From contig NZ_CP109901.1 of NCBI RefSeq assembly GCF_033095805.1, forward strand, positions 310,001-374,000: a stretch of DNA of 64,000 bases, given 5' to 3'. How positions within the stretch are numbered: the stretch's first letter is position 1; the number at the start of each line of letters is the position of its first letter. Source of the stretch: Serratia sp. UGAL515B_01. GTDB lineage: Bacteria; Pseudomonadota; Gammaproteobacteria; Enterobacterales; Enterobacteriaceae. Below are positions 53,498 through 62,019 of this stretch, in pieces. The translations under genes and the position numbers were made by a program. Below the pieces are notes generated by a model. It was not told the DNA's origin. It made no database searches and saw only the letters and a list, made by a program, of their open reading frames with translations.

Positions 53498-53635
53498 GAT
53501 AACGCTGCTATCAAGCAGCGTATCAGTAGTAGTAAAAAAAGATAGGTAATGGTTTCCATTACCCTCCGTATAGGGAGCATTGTGTGCTGGTTTCAGCACC
53601 GGGGCTGCTGACATTCAAAGCGTCCAGGAGGACGC
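53498..53635 (+). promoter_or_regulatory. hcp2 leader with four successive hairpins
   Basis: Between tssC2 and hcp2: GAT-ACGCTGC/GCAGCGT-ATC (53498-53524), GGTAATGG-TTT-CCATTACC (53545-53563), GTGCTG/CAGCAC (53584-53599) and GCGTCC-AGGA-GGACGC (53620-53635). Only the leader and ribosome-binding site follow, 37 bases before hcp2. None has a proper T-run in the + direction. This looks like a structured 5' leader or mRNA-processing region. Confidence 0.6.
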
Positions 53636-53672
53636 ATTGGAAATATAATTAACGTGCATAAAAGAGGATATT

Positions 53673-54158
53673 ATGGCACAAGATATGTTTATTAAGATCG
53701 ACGGTATTGAAGGGGAGTCTTTAGATACCACTCATAAAAACGAAATCCAGGTACTGGGCTGGAATTGGGATGTGTCACAGCATTCTAACATGCACAGCGG
53801 CTCTGGCGGTGGTTCGGGTAAAGCGACCGTAGCGGATTTCTGTTTTGAACACTACATGGATAAAGCCAGCCCTAACCTGCTGAGCTACTGCCTGTCAGGC
53901 AAGCACATTAAAAACATCCAGTTCGTAGTGCGTAAAGCGGGTGGTGACCCTCTTGAGTTCCTGATCATCAAGTTCACCGATGTGATTATCACTCGTGTTG
54001 CGATGGCCGGTTCTGTCCAGGACGAAACCCGTCCACGTGAAGAAGTGCGTTTCTCCTTCACAAAAATGACACAAGATTACGTGATGCAGAATGCTGAAGG
54101 TCATAAATCTGGTGTGATTTCTGCCAGCTATGACGTGAAAGCCAACCTGCACGGCTAA
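53673..54158 (+). CDS. hcp: T6SS tube protein Hcp (TssD), T6SS-2
   Basis: 161 residues: MFIKIDGIEGESLD, GGGSGKATVADFCFEHYMDKAS and VMQNAEGHKSG followed by the YDVKANLHG end are standard Hcp features. It forms the expelled inner tube. It is preceded by AGAGGATATT and a structured leader and followed by a strong hairpin, so it is probably expressed above its neighbours. No effector fusion. Confidence 0.96.
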   Translation: MAQDMFIKIDGIEGESLDTTHKNEIQVLGWNWDVSQHSNMHSGSGGGSGKATVADFCFEHYMDKASPNLLSYCLSGKHIKNIQFVVRKAGGDPLEFLIIKFTDVIITRVAMAGSVQDETRPREEVRFSFTKMTQDYVMQNAEGHKSGVISASYDVKANLHG

Positions 54159-54177
54159 TTATTGTCGTCTGTTGTTA

Positions 54178-54210
54178 CCCTGCCACCCATTTATTGGGTG
54201 GTAGGGTTTA
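54178..54210 (+). terminator. Terminator/attenuator hairpin after hcp2
   Basis: CCCTGCCACCCA pairs with TGGGTGGTAGGG (one G-T wobble) around TTTAT and is followed by TTTA. The T-run is short, so partial termination is expected before tssJ2. Confidence 0.65.
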
Positions 54211-54240
54211 CGTGCATTTGTCGGGATAAGGCGTGCAACA

Positions 54241-54789
54241 ATGGCGAGTAAATGCCTGAAAAAAACCATGACGTGTTACCAAGGCCGGCGGCATAGCGTG
54301 TGGGTGGTACTGGTTGCTCTGTGGTTAACCGCCTGCAGTTCAAAACCGCCTCCAGATAACCGTGCACAGAGCGTGCATGTGACATTACAAACCGCCAAGG
54401 ACGTCAATCCTAATGAGAATGGCAAGCCGAGTCCGGTGCGCGTTACCCTCTATCAATTGACGTTAAGTGACGAATTCCTTGCTAGTGATTTTTTTGGTCT
54501 GAGTGATGGCACTGAGGCAAAAAACCAGACGCACAAGAGTTATGACGCCATCATGGTGCCCGGAGAAAAAAAAGAAATAACGCTACCGGTTAATCAAGAA
54601 ACCACTGCCATTGGCGTGGTCACGGCGTACCGGGACATTTCGGCAGCAGAATGGCGAGTGTTTTATATTATTCCACCCAGGCCCGAAACGCCTTGGTACA
54701 GTAACTGGTGGTCAAGCAATGATGCCTGGCAGCCTAACATGTTGGTTCGTATGGAACATCTGACTACATCAATTAAAATAATGGATTAA
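54241..54789 (+). CDS. tssJ: T6SS outer-membrane lipoprotein TssJ (T6SS-2)
   Basis: 182 residues with a long lipoprotein signal and lipobox WLTAC (Cys32). The mature part (SVHVTLQTAKDVNPNENGKP, VRVTLYQLTLSDEF) is the TssJ/SciN beta-sandwich, which binds TssM at the outer membrane. tssK follows after 3 bases. Confidence 0.92.
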   Translation: MASKCLKKTMTCYQGRRHSVWVVLVALWLTACSSKPPPDNRAQSVHVTLQTAKDVNPNENGKPSPVRVTLYQLTLSDEFLASDFFGLSDGTEAKNQTHKSYDAIMVPGEKKEITLPVNQETTAIGVVTAYRDISAAEWRVFYIIPPRPETPWYSNWWSSNDAWQPNMLVRMEHLTTSIKIMD

Positions 54790-54792
54790 GCC

Positions 54793-56139
54793 GTGAGAAC
54801 AAACAAAGTCGTCTGGAGTGAAGGCCTTTTTCTTCGTCCGCAACTTTTCCAGCAACAAGAACGCTATCTCGAGTATTACGCCCATAAGCGTGCTGCTACC
54901 ATTACCCCTTTTTTCTGGGGATTTGCCCAATACGAAGTGGATAATGAAGCGTTATCGTACGGCAAACTGGTGATGCGCTCCGGCCGGGGTGTGTTGCCCG
55001 ACGGTACGCCGTTTGATATGCCGGGCCATGCCGCCCTGCCAGAGCCGCTGACCATCACGCCAGATCACCTGGGAAAGTTGATTTATCTGGCTGTCCCGCT
55101 ACGCTTAGATAACAGTGATGAAACGATTTTTGACGAGTATGACCTGAGTTCATTGGCGCGTTTCAAGGCGCAGGAAGCAGAACTCAATGATACCAACGCC
55201 ATTCGTCAAGGGCCAAAACCGGTGCAACTGGCGCAGTTGCGCCTGCGATTGCTCTCGGAGACTGAGATGACCGAGTCCTGGATTGGTTTGCCATTAACGC
55301 GTGTGCGTGCGATACAACCGGATGGCAGCGTACTGCTGCACACCGAAGACTACATTCCGCCGGTCACGGGCTACGCGGCCAATGATTTGCTGACCGAATG
55401 GTTGACCCATCTAAATGGCTTGGTCAAGATGCGTGCCGAGATGCTGGCGCAGCGTCTGTCCAACAGCGACGGCAAAGCCAGCGCCAGTGCGGAAATTGTT
55501 GATTACCTGCTGCTGCAGATCTTCAATAAATACGAACCGATACTCGACCATTTACGGCATATTCCGGAACTGCCGCCGATCACGCTGTACCAGGAGTTGG
55601 CCAAATTTGCCGGTGAGCTGTCAACGTTCATTCGGGTCAAGACCCGCCGTCCGCGTCCGGCGCCCGGCTACGACCATGCGCGGCTGTACCCGTCGATCCG
55701 CCCGTTGGTGGATGATATCCACGATCTGCTCAACCAGATCCTGGTCCGTGCCGGTCAGATGATCCCGCTGGAGCCGCGTGGCAACGGCGTGTGGTCGGCT
55801 TCGATGCTCCCGGGTGAATTGCGCAGCTTCTCAAGCCTGGTATTGGCGGTGTCGGCGCAGTTACCGATGGATGTGTTGCAACATCAGTACGCAGCACAGG
55901 CCAAATTCAGTGCACCGCAGCAGTTGCACGAGCTGGTGCGTTCTCACCTGCCGGGATTGGAGATCCATGCGTTGCCGGTGCCACCGCGCCAAATCCCCTA
56001 TACGGCAGGATACGTCTACTTCGAATTAATGAAGAGTGAACCTTTTTGGGACAAAATTGCCAGCACAGGGGCCATAGCCACACACGTGGCGGGTAACTTC
56101 CCTGGGTTGAAAATGGAGCTCTGGGGTATTAGAGACTGA
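54793..56139 (+). CDS. tssK: T6SS baseplate protein TssK (T6SS-2)
   Basis: 448 residues from a GTG at 54793. VVWSEGLFLRPQLFQQQERY is the TssK signature; LEIHALPVPPRQIPYTAGYVYFEL, in parts, marks the C-terminal head. It links the baseplate to the membrane complex. The stop shares one base with the tssL2 start (TGATG). Confidence 0.95.
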   Translation: MRTNKVVWSEGLFLRPQLFQQQERYLEYYAHKRAATITPFFWGFAQYEVDNEALSYGKLVMRSGRGVLPDGTPFDMPGHAALPEPLTITPDHLGKLIYLAVPLRLDNSDETIFDEYDLSSLARFKAQEAELNDTNAIRQGPKPVQLAQLRLRLLSETEMTESWIGLPLTRVRAIQPDGSVLLHTEDYIPPVTGYAANDLLTEWLTHLNGLVKMRAEMLAQRLSNSDGKASASAEIVDYLLLQIFNKYEPILDHLRHIPELPPITLYQELAKFAGELSTFIRVKTRRPRPAPGYDHARLYPSIRPLVDDIHDLLNQILVRAGQMIPLEPRGNGVWSASMLPGELRSFSSLVLAVSAQLPMDVLQHQYAAQAKFSAPQQLHELVRSHLPGLEIHALPVPPRQIPYTAGYVYFELMKSEPFWDKIASTGAIATHVAGNFPGLKMELWGIRD

Positions 56140-57491
56140 TGAGTGATAGCAGCGAAGCGAACCTGAACGGGGATTTCTCGGCGTTTTCCCCAAAAAGCAC
56201 CAGCGAACCCCATGCACAAGCGCTGGGCCATTTCTTGCTGGACAGCCAAAGCCCGACAGGGGGATACGGTAACGATGCCGGCACCCGTTATGACGCCAGT
56301 CAACTGCGTAGAGAGAGTGTGCAACAGCGCGTGGCCGCGGTGCGGGCGTCATCGACCCCGTTGCTTGAAGCCGCGGAGCCGCTGTTACGTGCGCTGAGTG
56401 ACATGCCTGACGAGGTAGAAGACCGCGATCAGGCGTCGCTGCTCAAGCAGAGCCTGAAGAATGAGATCACGCTGTTCAGTGTGGTGTGCGACGAGGCGGA
56501 CCTTTCGTGGAAGAAAATGGCGATAGTCCGCTACTGTATCTGCACGGCGCTGGATGAAGCGGCACATGCCCGGCGTTGGGGCATGGACATGGGGTGGTCA
56601 CAGAGCAACCTGCTCAACCACTTCGAAGGGGATAACGACGGCGGTAACAAGTTCTTCCTGCTGGTAGGCCGGTTGTCGATGAGTCCACAGGAGTATGCCG
56701 ATGTTCTGGAAATCCTGTTGCGCATCATGGGACTGGGTTTTGAAGGGCGTTACAGCATCATTGAAAACGGTGAACGCCAACTGACGAAAATACGTCAACG
56801 TTTGCTGACGCTGTTGCAAAGCACGCGAGACAGCACGGTGGGGGCGCTGTCAGTACATGCACTCCCACAGCGTGAGGTAAAGAAGCAGCAGCGTTTTTTT
56901 GTGCCGGTGCGGGTATCACTGCTGTTTGCAGGCGTGTTGGTGGTGAGCAGCTTTATCACGTTCAAATACCTGCTGATGGTGCCGCAAGGTGAACTGCTTG
57001 AAGAGATGAAGGCCCTGATGCGTCAGCCTGAGGCTCAGCCGGTCAGTGCCCCGGTTGCCCCGGAACGATTGCGTTTGGCGATACTGTTGAAGGCGGAGAT
57101 AGCGCAAAAGCTGGTGAGTGTTGATGAAACGGCGGGTAACAGTAAGGTGACCTTCCGGGGAGACTCGATGTTTAGGGTCGGCGCCGTCAGCGTGAAGCCA
57201 GAGATGTTGCCAGTGCTCAAGCGCGTGGCGGAGGAGATCCAGCGAGTGAAAGGGAGCGTGGTGGTGGTGGGTTATACCGATAGTACGCCGATCAACCGTC
57301 CGGGTTTACCGAACAACCAGGTGTTGTCGGAGAAACGAGCGGCGAGTGTGGCGCAATTGCTCCAACAGGCAGGTATCCCTGCCGATCGCATCCGCTTTGA
57401 AGGGCGAGGTGAGGGTGAGCCGCTTGCCAGTAACGATACCGCAGAAGGGCGAGCACAAAATCGTCGTGTAGAAATTTCTGTAACTTACTAA
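56139..57491 (+). CDS. tssL: T6SS membrane-complex protein TssL with OmpA domain (T6SS-2)
   Basis: 450 residues. The DotU domain lies at about 70-235 (CTALDEAAHARRWGMDMGWSQ; EYADVLEILLRIMGLGFEGRY), one helix near 258-280 (VSLLFAGVLVVSSFITF), and an OmpA domain at about 335-445 (VVVVGYTDSTPINRP; EGRAQNRRVEIS). It anchors the complex to peptidoglycan. This is the canonical TssL of T6SS-2; the short DotU-like gene at 35794 is additional. Confidence 0.95.
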   Translation: MSDSSEANLNGDFSAFSPKSTSEPHAQALGHFLLDSQSPTGGYGNDAGTRYDASQLRRESVQQRVAAVRASSTPLLEAAEPLLRALSDMPDEVEDRDQASLLKQSLKNEITLFSVVCDEADLSWKKMAIVRYCICTALDEAAHARRWGMDMGWSQSNLLNHFEGDNDGGNKFFLLVGRLSMSPQEYADVLEILLRIMGLGFEGRYSIIENGERQLTKIRQRLLTLLQSTRDSTVGALSVHALPQREVKKQQRFFVPVRVSLLFAGVLVVSSFITFKYLLMVPQGELLEEMKALMRQPEAQPVSAPVAPERLRLAILLKAEIAQKLVSVDETAGNSKVTFRGDSMFRVGAVSVKPEMLPVLKRVAEEIQRVKGSVVVVGYTDSTPINRPGLPNNQVLSEKRAASVAQLLQQAGIPADRIRFEGRGEGEPLASNDTAEGRAQNRRVEISVTY

Positions 57492-57501
57492 TGGACGTGT
57501 C

Positions 57502-60500
57502 ATGTCAGTATTTAATCGATTGTTTTCAGGCCAAGGTTTAAAACGCATCTTACTGATAGCCTGCTTCGGTCTGCTGGCTGCCGCCATCTGGTTCCTCGGC
57601 CCGTGGCTGGGATTTGGTGATGCCCGTCCTCTGGAAGCTGTAGAAGGGCGCGTCATCATGTTGCTGGTACTGTTTTTACTGTTACTGGCTTATTGGTACC
57701 GTATCCCGCTATTTGTTGCTGTGGCGCTGCTGGTATTGGCTGCTGTGTGGATTATTGGCCCCTATCTGTTAATCGGTAAGGGACACCCGCTGGAAAGTGC
57801 TCTGCGTCGCGGCCTAGTTATGGCTGTGATCTTGCTGGTCACCATACTTTATGGGTTGTGGCGTCTGGTACGTGCGCTAGCGTTAGACCCTACGCTACTT
57901 GATAATTTCATTAAGAAGAAGCCCGTTGAAGTATTAGAGGAGCGTCCTGAGTACTCCGCGATCAATTCTGTGATCGAGGGTGGGGAGCGCTATATGCGCC
58001 GGATCCACCGTTCGTTACCTGCTTGGCGTCGGTTCTTCTCTATTGACTATCGTCGTGGCGGCTTGCCATGGTATTTAGTGCTTGGGACACCGGGAGCAGG
58101 TAAGACGTCTATGCTTTTCTCCTCAGGCCAGGAATTCCCGCTGCCTGAACAGTTGAATCGCAAAGGAAAAGAGAATCCGCCAACGGCCCATTGTGAATGC
58201 TTATTCACTAATGAAGCACTGTTCCTGGATACTTCTGGTAAGTACGCCAGCGAAGCACCACTGGCTAACCAAGAATGGATGAGCCTAGTTAAGTCGCTAA
58301 AACGACACCGTCCTGCCAAAGGGATAAATGGTGTAGTGTTGACACTCTCTGTGGCTGATATTCTGAATAAAAGTAAAACAGAGCTGCTGACTATCTCAGC
58401 AACACTACGTGCGCGTCTGGATAGTTTGCGCCAGCAGTTGGGTGTACGTTTTCCAGTCTATGTCACCCTGACTAAAATGGATTTACTGGCAGGTTTTGAA
58501 GAGTATTTCCGTAATCTTACGGAAACTGAGCGCGAACAAGTCTGGGGTATGACTTTCCCGTGGAATAACGAAAAACCCGTAAGTGCTGAAGTTTTGAAAA
58601 CGCAGCTCGGTCAAGAGTTAACCTTACTGGAAAATCGTATCAGCCGCGTAATGTACCTGCGCCAGCAAGAAGAGTATGACGTGGGCGATCGCAAACGTAT
58701 GTATGCGTTGCCGCAGGATTTTCGTTTGCTGGCACAGACGCTAACGGAAGTGTTGCAAAATATCTTCTTTGCTTCGCGTTACGATGAAAGTCATTTCCAC
58801 GCTACGCTACGCGGTGTTTATTTTCTGAGTAGCTGCCAACCACAGACGGTAGGGTTGCTCAATAACAACACGTTGTTGCAAAAATGGAACAACTTGATAC
58901 ATCAGCTCAAGCCGCAAACGCCGACCTCACTTTCTCACAAGGTGGATGAGGAAGATGCGTTGGTGTCTGAAACGGCATGGGGCAAACATTATTTTTTAAC
59001 CCGCTTGTTTAGCGACATCATTACCAAGGATCGCGATCTCGTTGTTGATAATATTACAGTGCAGTCAACGCATCGCTTTCAGAACGTGTTCGGACATTTG
59101 GCGACTTGGGGGGTTGCTGCCTGGCTGTTTGTAGCTTTGCTGACCAGTTACCATCTGAACCGTGATTACTTGCAAGTGCTGGCGAGTAAGCTAGATACTT
59201 TATCAGGGCAAGTGACACAGTATCTGAAAAATCCGGGAGAGCAATGGCTGCCGAAGGTTCTCAGTACATCGCAAAACTTGGCGTTGTACGAGCGCCTGGA
59301 TCTTGACCAGCCTGCCCTTGATTGGCGGTATGGGCTCTATACTGGAAGAGCGGTATCACGCGGTAGTGATGTGTTATATCACTTCTTCTTACAGCGTTAT
59401 CTGTTGCCACAGTTGGAAAAGCAGGTAGCATTGGGTCTGCAAAGCGCATTGCAATCACCTAATGATGTGGCGGTATGGCAATCCTTGAAACTCTACCTAA
59501 TGTTAGGGGGAGCAGGACCGCAAGATACCCCGTGGTTGGTTGAGCAAATCACCGAACGTTGGGAGCGCAGTGGAGCTATCGGCGCCTTTGAGGAGCGTAC
59601 ACTTTTTGTGGCGCACCTGAATGCCTTGTTCTCTCACCCGGATTGGCGTCAATATGGCAGTGCTTTGGATCCTGAGTTAGTGAAAGCGGCGCGCGATCGG
59701 TTGGGTGCCAAACCAGAAAGCGAACGTGTGTGGCAGCGGTTGAGAGTTGAAGTGCTCGGAGATTCGCCCCCCAATTTGACGCTGCGGACTTTGATCGGGC
59801 GGCAAGCTCCTTTGGTATTTACCTTGGACGATGCGACGTTGCAACAACAGGGTATCCCAGGGATGTATACCCGTGAGGGGTGGGAAGTAGTTAAAAAAAA
59901 ACTGTTATCCTCCCTCCTGAAAGTGCAAAACGAGGATGGCTGGGTAATGGGGAAGTCCTCGCCTTCAGTTAATCCGTTGGCATTTCGGGACGATGTGACG
60001 ACCTACTATTTGCAAGAGTACACAGCATATTGGCAGCGCTTTCTTAACAGTATTCGACTGATTTCTGTCGGGGGGGAGGATCAAGCGACAGCGCAAGGTA
60101 CGTCGCTTAATATTGCGTTGTTGCGCACTCTGGTGGCTGATAATTCCCCTTTGCGTAACTTGGTAACTCGCGCAGTGAGTGAAACCACACTTGGCACTGA
60201 TGCTAAAGCTATTCCGAATGCGTTGAGTAACCAAATGAATCAGGGGGTGGTGTTACAGCAGGCAAAAAAGTTGCAGGAGACGCTTCACTTTCGTGAACAG
60301 CGACTGGTACGTCAGCAACTAGATAACAATTTCAGCGCGTTGCGTAATTTTGTGCGGGGCGAATCGCAGGGTGACGGTGCTGCGGCAGACTTTGCCCAAG
60401 CCCAGGGCACCCAATTTAGTCAGGTGATGCGGTTGCTTAGCGATCAATATACGCGATTTATTGTCTACAACAGTGCTTTTGCCTATGGCGATATTCCGCC

Positions 60501-61317
60501 GTTAACGGACGAAAGTGCTCGCTTGGCCGCTGAGTCTGGTTTGTGGCCGGAGCCAGTGAAGAGCATCGTTTCACCTTTGCTGACGCGTTTTTACGATAAA
60601 ATTAAACAGCGCGTTGTCAAACTGAGTGCTGAATCGATCGATCAAGGGCCAGGGGAGATCTGCCGTACCAGCCTGCAGGGGCGTTATCCATTTGCCGACA
60701 GCAACCAAAATGCGACCCTTGCCGATTTTGAACGTTTTTTTGGCACAGGTGGAGTCGTTGATAGCTGGTTCCAGCAAAATCTGGCAGCGAAAGTGGATAC
60801 GTCATCCCATCCCTGGCGTTTCAAAGGAACAGCGGACAGCACCGGCCTAGAATTTTTTGAGCAGGCTGGCCGCATACGCAACGCATTTTTTGCTGGCGAT
60901 GGTCGGAAAATGGTGCTGAATTTTTCGGCTTCGGTGCAATATCTTTCGCCGACAGCCTTACAATTTATTCTTAATATGGACGGCAACCGACTCACCTATG
61001 CACATGGTCCGGTGGTGCCGCAAGACTTTAGTTGGCCTGGGACGCAACGCGGTACTTTACTCAGTGCCACAACGCGTCGCCAACAGGCAAGTGCGTTGCC
61101 CGATCGCGTCTATCGTGGTCCTTGGGCTTGGTTACGTTGGCTGGATGATGCTGACATGGTCAAAACGTCTGGGGACGACGGGTTGTTGGTGGGCTGGGAA
61201 ATGGGTAAAGATCGCGTAGAGCTTGAAATTGTGGGGTTACGTGTCGACGGGCAGAACTTGGGGGATGTTTTGCGGAGTTTCCGCTGTCCAGCTAGCAATG
61301 AGAAGGATGCTGGCTGA
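57502..61317 (+). CDS. tssM: T6SS membrane-complex protein TssM/IcmF (T6SS-2)
   Basis: 1271 residues. Several N-terminal membrane helices (ILLIACFGLLAAAIWFLGPW; IMLLVLFLLLLAYWY; LFVAVALLVLAAVWIIG) precede an NTPase-like domain with intact Walker A GTPGAGKTS near residue 196. A helix near 535-555 leads to the large periplasmic domain. It has more N-terminal hydrophobic segments than the T6SS-1 TssM and is 118 residues longer. The stop overlaps the next gene (TGATG). Confidence 0.95.
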   Translation: MSVFNRLFSGQGLKRILLIACFGLLAAAIWFLGPWLGFGDARPLEAVEGRVIMLLVLFLLLLAYWYRIPLFVAVALLVLAAVWIIGPYLLIGKGHPLESALRRGLVMAVILLVTILYGLWRLVRALALDPTLLDNFIKKKPVEVLEERPEYSAINSVIEGGERYMRRIHRSLPAWRRFFSIDYRRGGLPWYLVLGTPGAGKTSMLFSSGQEFPLPEQLNRKGKENPPTAHCECLFTNEALFLDTSGKYASEAPLANQEWMSLVKSLKRHRPAKGINGVVLTLSVADILNKSKTELLTISATLRARLDSLRQQLGVRFPVYVTLTKMDLLAGFEEYFRNLTETEREQVWGMTFPWNNEKPVSAEVLKTQLGQELTLLENRISRVMYLRQQEEYDVGDRKRMYALPQDFRLLAQTLTEVLQNIFFASRYDESHFHATLRGVYFLSSCQPQTVGLLNNNTLLQKWNNLIHQLKPQTPTSLSHKVDEEDALVSETAWGKHYFLTRLFSDIITKDRDLVVDNITVQSTHRFQNVFGHLATWGVAAWLFVALLTSYHLNRDYLQVLASKLDTLSGQVTQYLKNPGEQWLPKVLSTSQNLALYERLDLDQPALDWRYGLYTGRAVSRGSDVLYHFFLQRYLLPQLEKQVALGLQSALQSPNDVAVWQSLKLYLMLGGAGPQDTPWLVEQITERWERSGAIGAFEERTLFVAHLNALFSHPDWRQYGSALDPELVKAARDRLGAKPESERVWQRLRVEVLGDSPPNLTLRTLIGRQAPLVFTLDDATLQQQGIPGMYTREGWEVVKKKLLSSLLKVQNEDGWVMGKSSPSVNPLAFRDDVTTYYLQEYTAYWQRFLNSIRLISVGGEDQATAQGTSLNIALLRTLVADNSPLRNLVTRAVSETTLGTDAKAIPNALSNQMNQGVVLQQAKKLQETLHFREQRLVRQQLDNNFSALRNFVRGESQGDGAAADFAQAQGTQFSQVMRLLSDQYTRFIVYNSAFAYGDIPPLTDESARLAAESGLWPEPVKSIVSPLLTRFYDKIKQRVVKLSAESIDQGPGEICRTSLQGRYPFADSNQNATLADFERFFGTGGVVDSWFQQNLAAKVDTSSHPWRFKGTADSTGLEFFEQAGRIRNAFFAGDGRKMVLNFSASVQYLSPTALQFILNMDGNRLTYAHGPVVPQDFSWPGTQRGTLLSATTRRQQASALPDRVYRGPWAWLRWLDDADMVKTSGDDGLLVGWEMGKDRVELEIVGLRVDGQNLGDVLRSFRCPASNEKDAG

Positions 61318-61961
61318 TGTTTGGCCGCTCTAAGATCAAACTTTGCCTCCCGGATAAGCCCAGTCTGCTACCACGTTTCGTCCGTCTTAACCGTGGGCGG
61401 CATGCAGTATCTTCCCTGTTGGAACAAGTGACACGGCAGATGGCACCTTCGCACATGACATCAACGGTGTTTGCGCACTATCCCTGGAGTTTTGCTGCTC
61501 CCGCACCTGCGATATGGCCAAGACACTATGTTATAGGGGCTTTTTTACCGGGTACAACACCACCAGTGGCGTTGTATGCTGTGGTAAGTGGTGAAGGATT
61601 GTTTCCCCCTCTAGGTATGCGGGATAGCTTACCGTTCTGGTTGGCTCGCACGCTGACCAGCCCAATGACAGTTGTTATTGATGCTAAGCGCGAGGCAGAA
61701 ATACGCCACTGGTGCAAACTGTTGCAGCGAATGTTGATCGCTGGACGGCCTGCTCTAAGTAGCAATACACTGCCGTTGTGGGAAGGGTTGCGGGATGCAC
61801 GGTGTGAGGCGGATGTTGAAATTGGCAGTGAACATGGAGTGGATGCAATGCCATGGATGGAGTGGCCTGGCTGCATTCGGAACGAGGAAACAATCTGGAT
61901 CTGGAGGCAAAGCAGGTATGGAAAAGTAATTGAATCCCAAAAGATGAACCGATTTGAGTAA
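61317..61961 (+). CDS. T6SS-2-associated protein of unknown function
   Basis: 214 residues, translationally coupled to tssM (start inside its stop). I do not recognise the family. It is Trp- and Pro-rich (VFAHYPWSF, PAIWPRHYVIGAFLPG, PLWEGLRD), without a signal peptide or clear membrane segment, and probably cytoplasmic. A TagF/ImpM-like protein is often found here and a few features (PWxF, GAFLPG) are faintly reminiscent, but the usual PSxDxxGR motif is absent, so I do not make that call. A 58-base gap separates it from vgrG2. Confidence 0.75.
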   Translation: MFGRSKIKLCLPDKPSLLPRFVRLNRGRHAVSSLLEQVTRQMAPSHMTSTVFAHYPWSFAAPAPAIWPRHYVIGAFLPGTTPPVALYAVVSGEGLFPPLGMRDSLPFWLARTLTSPMTVVIDAKREAEIRHWCKLLQRMLIAGRPALSSNTLPLWEGLRDARCEADVEIGSEHGVDAMPWMEWPGCIRNEETIWIWRQSRYGKVIESQKMNRFE

Positions 61962-62019
61962 ACCGACAAATAATAAAGTGTGAATTGCACACTTTGCGAT
62001 ATTAACCAGGGCATTGAAT

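Noticed and set aside
61317..61961. Calling the gene after tssM2 tagF
   Set aside because: Position suits TagF but the expected motifs are not visible, so it is left as unknown.
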